A stretch of DNA of 9,633 nt, from assembly GCA_035539855.1 (NCBI GenBank), contig DATLHO010000109.1, positions 1 through 9,633 of the forward strand, read 5' to 3'. This DNA comes from DATLHO01 sp035539855. GTDB taxonomy: Bacteria; Bacteroidota; Ignavibacteria; OLB7. The notes under the pieces were generated by a model. The model searched no databases, was not told the DNA's origin, and was given only the letters and a program-made list of their open reading frames with translations. A program made the position numbers and the translations under genes. Positions 6,312 to 9,633 of this stretch are shown here, one piece after another (position 1 is the first letter of the stretch; every line of letters begins with the position of its first letter).

Positions 6312-7877
6312 TCAGCGGACGACCACTCGTGCGGACACCCTCTCGCCGGCGTCGCTCGTGACGACGATCAGGTACATCCCCGCCTCGACGCCATCGAAGC
6401 GCACGAGCTGCCGCGTCTCGCCCGCGCCTGCCTCCACGCCCGACGCCAGGATCCGCAGCTCCCTGCCATCGAACGAGTGGAGCGCAAACGTCAGTCGCCG
6501 TGCAGCCTCGGAGCGCACGAGCACGTGACCGTTGGCCTGCACGACGCTCGGCACCGGTCCGACCATTTCGAGCGCGCCGGAGACGGTTGCGCACGCGGCG
6601 AAGTAACACGAGCCGGTCTCTCGCGACGAACCGCCGGCGTCGTCTCGGCTCATGTTCAGCAGCGAATCCAGGTCGCCGAGCGTGCCGGCCATCCACCGCC
6701 TCGTCCACTCCGACTGCTGGTCGACGCCGCGAGGTACAGGACGGGCCGCGATTTCCGCGCGCAGACCAAGTTGAACTCGCCGCGGCAGCAGGGCAAGAAA
6801 TCGAGGTTGTGCCGAGTACCAGATCACGACGTCTCGGCCGCCTCCACTCGCACGAACTGGGATCAGTCGTCCGAGTCTCGCCGAGTCCTCGAGCTGCCTG
6901 AGACTGCTCAAATTCCTCTCGTGGCTGAATGCCGCCATGTCGCTGTCCGACATGCTCCCCTTCCCGCTCATCATGAGATCGAAGCGATAGTACATGGGAA
7001 GAAAGCGTCCCGTGGCCGACGTGACGAGTTGCGGGCTGAACGTCGGATATTGAATTTTCGCGTGCGGATCGACATCCACTTTGATGAATGTCTGTACAGT
7101 GTCGCGGCCGATGTCCCCGCGCAACACCTTGCCCACACGCGCGTCGGCCGACCAGACCTGGTCGATCGGTGAGGTCGCATCGACCGGGGCTTCGGTTGCG
7201 CGAGGAGGCTTGGTCAGGTACTGCCAGAAGAACTGAACAATGCCGCTATCGGCCACCTGCACGCCGATCCGCGCGAGCTCCTCGACACTCAGCTCGATCG
7301 CACGGCCTTCGTCGCCCCTCTCATTGACGCCGTAAGACGCGACTTTCGACGTTCGCTCAGACGAGTCCCTCGACGACATCGATTGAACGCCCGACATCGA
7401 GCGTTTGCGTGCCGCGCCATGCGGGCTCGTCCTGGCTTCTCGGTTCGCATCGATCGACCTATCGGGGTGCTCGAGAGTCCGGATCGCGGCTTCGCCCGTC
7501 GCAGCAGTACTGCCTCCGGAAGTATGGCTTCCACTCGGTTGAGAAACCGGAGAATTCGAGAGTTCACGATTCAACGAGTGTGCTCCCGGGCCGGGCTCGC
7601 GACCGGCGCTCGAGGAAGGCGTCGGGGAGAGGCTCGACCGCGAAGTGCTCACGTCAGCGTCCGTTGATCCATCAACGATCGCGATTCCTACGACGGTGGC
7701 CACTGCAAGCGATAACGCGCCGAGTATCGCAATGGTCGCCAATCGGTGCGGGCGCCGACTCGTCGGCGGCGGGGTCGACTCTCGAGCATCGACGATCTGT
7801 CGTACTTCCTCGAGCGAGATCGCGGGTCGATCCACCACGGACCAGTAGTCACGGAGCGTTCGGGGAGTGTCACGCAT
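6312..7877 (-). CDS. Membrane-anchored anti-sigma-like protein with extracytoplasmic C-terminal T9SS/FlgD-like domain
   Basis: The protein has 521 residues when started at the ATG at 7877, which is preceded by GGAGA and overlaps the sigma stop by 8 nt. A much longer upstream in-frame extension lies inside the sigma gene and is rejected. Residues 1-45 form a short cytoplasmic segment (RDYWSVVDRPAISLEEVRQI), too short for a zinc anti-sigma domain. Residues 46-68 form a transmembrane helix. Residues 70-190 are a Ser/Pro/Thr/Arg-rich linker. Residues 195-410 are a probable globular domain beginning IELSVEELARIGVQV, with no family I can name. After a CYFAAC pair (424-429), residues 430-521 resemble a type A C-terminal sorting domain: VVQANGHVLV, FALHSFDGREL, then GVEAGMYLIVVTSDAGE and a basic VVVR end. 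The anti-sigma role is inferred from position after an ECF sigma gene and from topology. The terminal domain on a membrane-anchored regulator is unusual and might instead be a plain Ig-like sensor domain. Confidence 0.75.
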   Translation of the reverse strand: MRDTPRTLRDYWSVVDRPAISLEEVRQIVDARESTPPPTSRRPHRLATIAILGALSLAVATVVGIAIVDGSTDADVSTSRSSLSPTPSSSAGREPGPGAHSLNRELSNSPVSQPSGSHTSGGSTAATGEAAIRTLEHPDRSIDANREARTSPHGAARKRSMSGVQSMSSRDSSERTSKVASYGVNERGDEGRAIELSVEELARIGVQVADSGIVQFFWQYLTKPPRATEAPVDATSPIDQVWSADARVGKVLRGDIGRDTVQTFIKVDVDPHAKIQYPTFSPQLVTSATGRFLPMYYRFDLMMSGKGSMSDSDMAAFSHERNLSSLRQLEDSARLGRLIPVRASGGGRDVVIWYSAQPRFLALLPRRVQLGLRAEIAARPVPRGVDQQSEWTRRWMAGTLGDLDSLLNMSRDDAGGSSRETGSCYFAACATVSGALEMVGPVPSVVQANGHVLVRSEAARRLTFALHSFDGRELRILASGVEAGAGETRQLVRFDGVEAGMYLIVVTSDAGERVSARVVVR

Positions 7878-8475
7878 TAGTCGGTCTCCGGGCGAGTAGA
7901 AACATCGTGTGGTCAGTGCCCTGATCGGCGGTGGGCGGAAACCCCGGTTCGTCGAATCGCTCGGATGAATCCGGGACACCCAGCAGCACCGCGAGCCGCT
8001 TGCGTCCGCGATGGAGCCGGAGCTTGACACCGGAGAGCGAGCCACCCTGAATCGCCTGAATCTCCTTGAGAGAAAGACCGGTGAGCTCGAAGAGCACGAG
8101 CGTCTCACGCTGGCGCTCGGGCAGCATACCGAGAGCGCGATACAGCGCCTCGGCATCCGCGGCGACATCGGGCGGAGGAGCACTATCGGCGATCGATGCG
8201 GCCGTGCTCTCGTCGAAGGCGCCGAAGAGCTTCGCGCGCCAGCGCCGCCGTCTGTGCAGTCGAGTGGCGATGGTAAACAGATAGCCGACGAACGCGCCGT
8301 CGTCGCGAAGTCGATCAAACCCCTCGAGCGCCTGAAGGATCGTCTCGCCGACGAGATCGCGTGCCTCCTCGTAATCCTGCGTCATCATGCGCGCGAAATG
8401 CATCAGCCGATGCCGGGCCGGCGCCAGCAACGCGACGAATCGCTCTTTCTCATCTGCGGATATCTCTCGACGCAT
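7870..8475 (-). CDS. ECF-family RNA polymerase sigma factor (second locus)
   Basis: The protein has 201 residues, a normal ECF length. Region 2 covers about 18-80, with ARHRLMHFARMMTQDYEEARDL and ETILQALEGF, then DDGAFVGYLFTIATRLHRRRRW. The last segment lacks the NxxxxxxR pattern usual in region 2.4 (compare ARNLCLNHIRARR in the other sigma of this window) and is instead a run of basic residues. Region 4 covers about 112-165: ALGMLPERQRETLVLFELTGLSLKEIQAIQGGSLSGVKLRLHRGRKRL, a clear helix-turn-helix. A 35-residue tail (167-201) with PDSSERFDEPGFPP follows. The stop overlaps the downstream anti-sigma-like gene by 8 nt (ATGCGTGA), so the pair should be co-translated. The start at 8475 has no strong Shine-Dalgarno sequence. 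The upstream 17-bp repeats and candidate ECF promoter suggest autoregulation. This sigma is not a close copy of the one at 1566-2282. Confidence 0.92.
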   Translation of the reverse strand: MRREISADEKERFVALLAPARHRLMHFARMMTQDYEEARDLVGETILQALEGFDRLRDDGAFVGYLFTIATRLHRRRRWRAKLFGAFDESTAASIADSAPPPDVAADAEALYRALGMLPERQRETLVLFELTGLSLKEIQAIQGGSLSGVKLRLHRGRKRLAVLLGVPDSSERFDEPGFPPTADQGTDHTMFLLARRPTNA

Positions 8476-8517
8476 GGCGCTTGGGGATTGCTTGACGGCC
8501 GGGTACGAGGAGTTGGT

Positions 8518-8542
8518 GACGCAGGGGTGCGCGGAGGTTACA
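8518..8542 (-). promoter_or_regulatory. Candidate ECF-type promoter for the second sigma operon
   Basis: Read on the minus strand, TGTAAC (8542-8537) is followed after 15 nt by CGTC (8521-8518). The AAC-containing -35 and CG-T-C -10 are the general shape of ECF promoters, for example the TGTAAC/CGAC-type elements of Bacillus subtilis SigX and SigW/SigM. The -10 lies about 43 nt before the ATG at 8475, leaving a plausible leader. The -35 sits inside the promoter-proximal unit of the 17-bp repeat array. This is pattern matching only. Confidence 0.4.
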
Positions 8543-8633
8543 TCGATGCTGAGGCTACATCGACGCGGAGGCTACATCGACGCAGACGTTACATCGACGC
8601 GGAGGTGAGACGATTGCGGAGGCGATAATGACG
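8532..8633. repeat. 17-bp tandem repeat array upstream of ECF sigma gene (4 good + 2 degenerate units)
   Basis: Units start at 8532, 8549, 8566, 8583, 8600 and 8617. The consensus on the plus strand is CGGAGGYTACATCGACG. Units 1-4 differ from it by at most a few bases; unit 6 matches at about 13 of 17 and unit 5 at about 10. There are no unique spacers, so this is not CRISPR. The array fills most of the 162-bp gap between the SnoaL-like gene stop and the sigma start. Repeated identical sites at fixed 17-bp spacing could be cooperative binding sites for a regulator, or a slippage-prone microsatellite-like tract. Confidence 0.85.
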
Positions 8634-8637
8634 TCGG

Positions 8638-9069
8638 TCAGGCCTGGGCGCCGCCATCGGCGATCGGCTTCCACTCCATCCCGAGCTGCTCGAACATCGC
8701 GGCGTGGTCGGCTTCGTGCCAGTGCTCGACGATCCTGCCGTCGCGGATGCGGAAGAGATCCATGCCGGTGATCTCGATCGTGCGGCCGGTCGCCTCGATG
8801 CCGAAGTAGTTGCCGGTGTGCGTAGCGCGATAGATCACCCGCGTCACGACCGTGTCGTCGACCGAGAGAATCTCGAGGACCTCGGCTCGCAGATCGGGCA
8901 TCCCCTCGAACGACCGGCTGACGTTGCGCTGAAAGCCCGCGATGGTAAACGCGCCGTAGTGCCGGCACTCCGGGTGATAGAGCTCGGCCACGGCATCGGT
9001 ACTGCCGTCGTTCCAGATCTCGCTCCAATACCGCCGGATCAACGCCTCGTTCTCGAGATTGGTAGCCAT
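8638..9069 (-). CDS. SnoaL-like / ester cyclase family protein (NTF2-like fold)
   Basis: The protein has 143 residues, typical for the SnoaL-like polyketide cyclase/ester cyclase branch of the NTF2-like superfamily. It opens with NEALIRRYWSEIWNDGSTDAVAELYHPEC, the usual helix and first pocket strand. The signature half is ATGRTIEITGMDLFRIRDGRIVEHWHEADHAAMFEQLG (about 93-130), where the DGRIVEHWHEAD strand carries the conserved acidic and His positions facing the pocket. Family members range from true cyclases of aromatic polyketides to many general small-molecule binding or hydrolase proteins. No polyketide genes are nearby, so the substrate is unknown. The ATG at 9069 is chosen because AAGGAGGA lies just before it; a GTG at 9096 is an in-frame alternative. 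The next gene upstream ends at 9093, 23 nt away, so the two are likely one transcript. Confidence 0.88.
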   Translation of the reverse strand: MATNLENEALIRRYWSEIWNDGSTDAVAELYHPECRHYGAFTIAGFQRNVSRSFEGMPDLRAEVLEILSVDDTVVTRVIYRATHTGNYFGIEATGRTIEITGMDLFRIRDGRIVEHWHEADHAAMFEQLGMEWKPIADGGAQA

Positions 9070-9072
9070 GAG

Positions 9073-9080
9073 TCCTCCTT
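9073..9080 (-). promoter_or_regulatory. Strong Shine-Dalgarno (AAGGAGGA) fixing the SnoaL-like start
   Basis: This is a near-perfect anti-16S complement located 3 nt before the ATG at 9069, the clearest ribosome binding site in the window. It makes 9069 the preferred start over the GTG at 9096, which overlaps the upstream stop. Confidence 0.8.
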
Positions 9081-9092
9081 GTTGAGCCGGCC

Positions 9093-9473
9093 TCACCGAC
9101 CGCCCCGGTAGATCTCATCGCACTGCTTGACGACCCATCGAGCAAGCTGTACGTCGACGCCGCCATCACGATTGATGCGCAGAGCGCGCAGCGTCTTCTC
9201 GGGACCGTGCGGCAGGCACCACCAGCCCAGTACTGCAGTGGGAATCGTGAAGCGTCGAGCGACTCGTCGAGCATCCGCCTCATCGCGAACGAGCCATGCG
9301 CTCGACGGGCTGCTCCACGTCATAACGCCAAACGAAAGCGCATACTCGAACACCACGAATCGAGCGCCCTGTACGAGCGCAGCATCGACGCCCTCGAGCC
9401 CAAGACCCTCAACATTAGCAAGCCTGTAGCTGACGCTGTCGGACATGATAATCGCAAGAGTGTTCCACCCCAA
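9093..9473 (-). CDS. Small uncharacterised protein, probable TTG start
   Basis: The frame gives 126 residues from TTG at 9473 or 117 from ATG at 9446. I do not recognise a named domain. The N-terminus MGWNTLAIIMSDSV resembles, from memory, small proteins of unknown function that start with a G-W-N-T element followed by a hydrophobic strand and 'ND'-like turn. This is why the TTG start is preferred, although neither start has a clear ribosome binding site. The body is soluble, mixed alpha/beta in appearance, with a hydrophobic strand (ALVQGARFVVFEYALSFGVMTW) and a WWCLPHGPEKTLRAL segment. There is no signal peptide or credible membrane helix. It lies 23 nt upstream of the SnoaL-like gene and is probably co-transcribed with it. 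Confidence 0.65.
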   Translation of the reverse strand: MGWNTLAIIMSDSVSYRLANVEGLGLEGVDAALVQGARFVVFEYALSFGVMTWSSPSSAWLVRDEADARRVARRFTIPTAVLGWWCLPHGPEKTLRALRINRDGGVDVQLARWVVKQCDEIYRGGR

Positions 9474-9505
9474 TAACCAAAAACAGAAAACCCTCCCCGC
9501 CTCGT

Positions 9506-9533
9506 GACATCCAACATCTGACCTCTAACATCT
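9506..9533. repeat. Two 14-bp imperfect direct repeats in AT-richer intergenic tract
   Basis: GACATCCAACATCT (9506-9519) and GACCTCTAACATCT (9520-9533) match at 12 of 14 positions. They lie between the partial right-hand gene and the small uncharacterised gene, in sequence noticeably poorer in GC than its surroundings. They are followed toward the gene by T-rich minus-strand runs (9480-9491). This could be a regulatory site or part of a dispersed intergenic repeat. Confidence 0.6.
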
Positions 9534-9535
9534 AA

Positions 9536-9633
9536 CTACCCCCTCGCATTCCACTCCTGCAACGACCGCACCTCGAGCTCGACCTCGCCGAGCGACTGGA
9601 TGCCGCTGAGCGCGGCGGCGGCGGCCGATGCGG
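9536..9633 (-). CDS. C-terminal end of an unidentified protein (5' part outside window)
   Basis: A minus-strand frame open from the right edge ends at TAG (9538-9536). It encodes about 31 residues, Ala-rich then LSGIQSLGEVELEVRSLQEW and a short NARG tail. The strong third-position G/C in nearly all codons and the abrupt change to AT-richer DNA after the stop support real coding sequence. Nothing in the fragment identifies the family. Confidence 0.55.
   Translation of the reverse strand, partial: ASAAAAALSGIQSLGEVELEVRSLQEWNARG

Noticed and set aside
7409..7924. 171-residue plus-strand open frame opposite the anti-sigma-like linker
   Set aside because: It is a Ser/Arg-rich shadow opposite a low-complexity linker, with no ribosome site and no domain.
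7878..8318. N-terminal extension of the anti-sigma-like protein to 8318
   Set aside because: It lies inside the sigma gene in another frame. The ATG at 7877 has a GGAGA site and the expected short overlap with the sigma stop.
8532..8633. CRISPR array
   Set aside because: The units are 17 bp and directly abutting with no spacers, and no cas gene is near.
9480..9500. Rho-independent terminator for the right-hand partial gene
   Set aside because: T-rich runs are present on the minus strand, but I found no inverted repeat directly before them.

Overview
The window comes from a GC-rich bacterium. Several predicted exported proteins end in FlgD-Ig/type IX secretion (T9SS type A)-like C-terminal domains. 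The example at 5911-6162 starts with YPNPF and contains a SGIYFVRIA-type motif. That combination, together with ECF sigma/anti-sigma pairs, PD40-propeller lipoproteins and carboxypeptidase-regulatory-like repeats, suggests a GC-rich member of the FCB superphylum (Bacteroidota/Chlorobi/Kapabacteria/Eisenbacteria-like). This placement is inferred from protein style, not from a marker gene. No rRNA, tRNA, CRISPR, transposase or phage gene was seen.

Layout. (1) 1-1447, minus strand: a PD40/TolB-like propeller lipoprotein, overlapping by ATGA a secreted probable outer-membrane protein that runs off the left edge. (2) 1448-1565: a divergent intergenic region with a short palindrome. (3) 1566-6165, plus strand: a three-gene unit, each junction an ATGA overlap. 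It encodes an ECF sigma factor, a single-pass anti-sigma factor without a zinc motif, and a 1031-residue exported protein with eight carboxypeptidase-regulatory-like repeats and a terminal FlgD/T9SS-like domain. (4) 6208-6238: a perfect 14-bp hairpin between convergent operons, a likely bidirectional terminator. (5) 6312-8475, minus strand: a second ECF sigma gene overlapping by 8 nt a gene for a membrane-anchored, anti-sigma-like protein that itself ends in a T9SS-like domain. A 17-bp tandem repeat array (8532-8633) and a candidate ECF promoter lie upstream. (6) 8638-9473, minus strand: a SnoaL/ester-cyclase-like NTF2-fold protein and a small uncharacterised protein. (7) 9506-9533: a short 14-bp direct repeat. 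(8) 9536-9633: the 3' end of another minus-strand gene.

Reading of the whole. Two unrelated-looking ECF sigma/anti-sigma modules face each other across a shared terminator. In the first, the anti-sigma gene is translationally coupled to a giant repeat-built surface protein. In the second, the anti-sigma-like protein carries the surface-type terminal domain itself. The most unusual items are that second protein and the 17-bp repeat array upstream of its sigma gene. Regulation of cell-envelope or surface functions is the natural inference, but no signal or target can be named from sequence alone.
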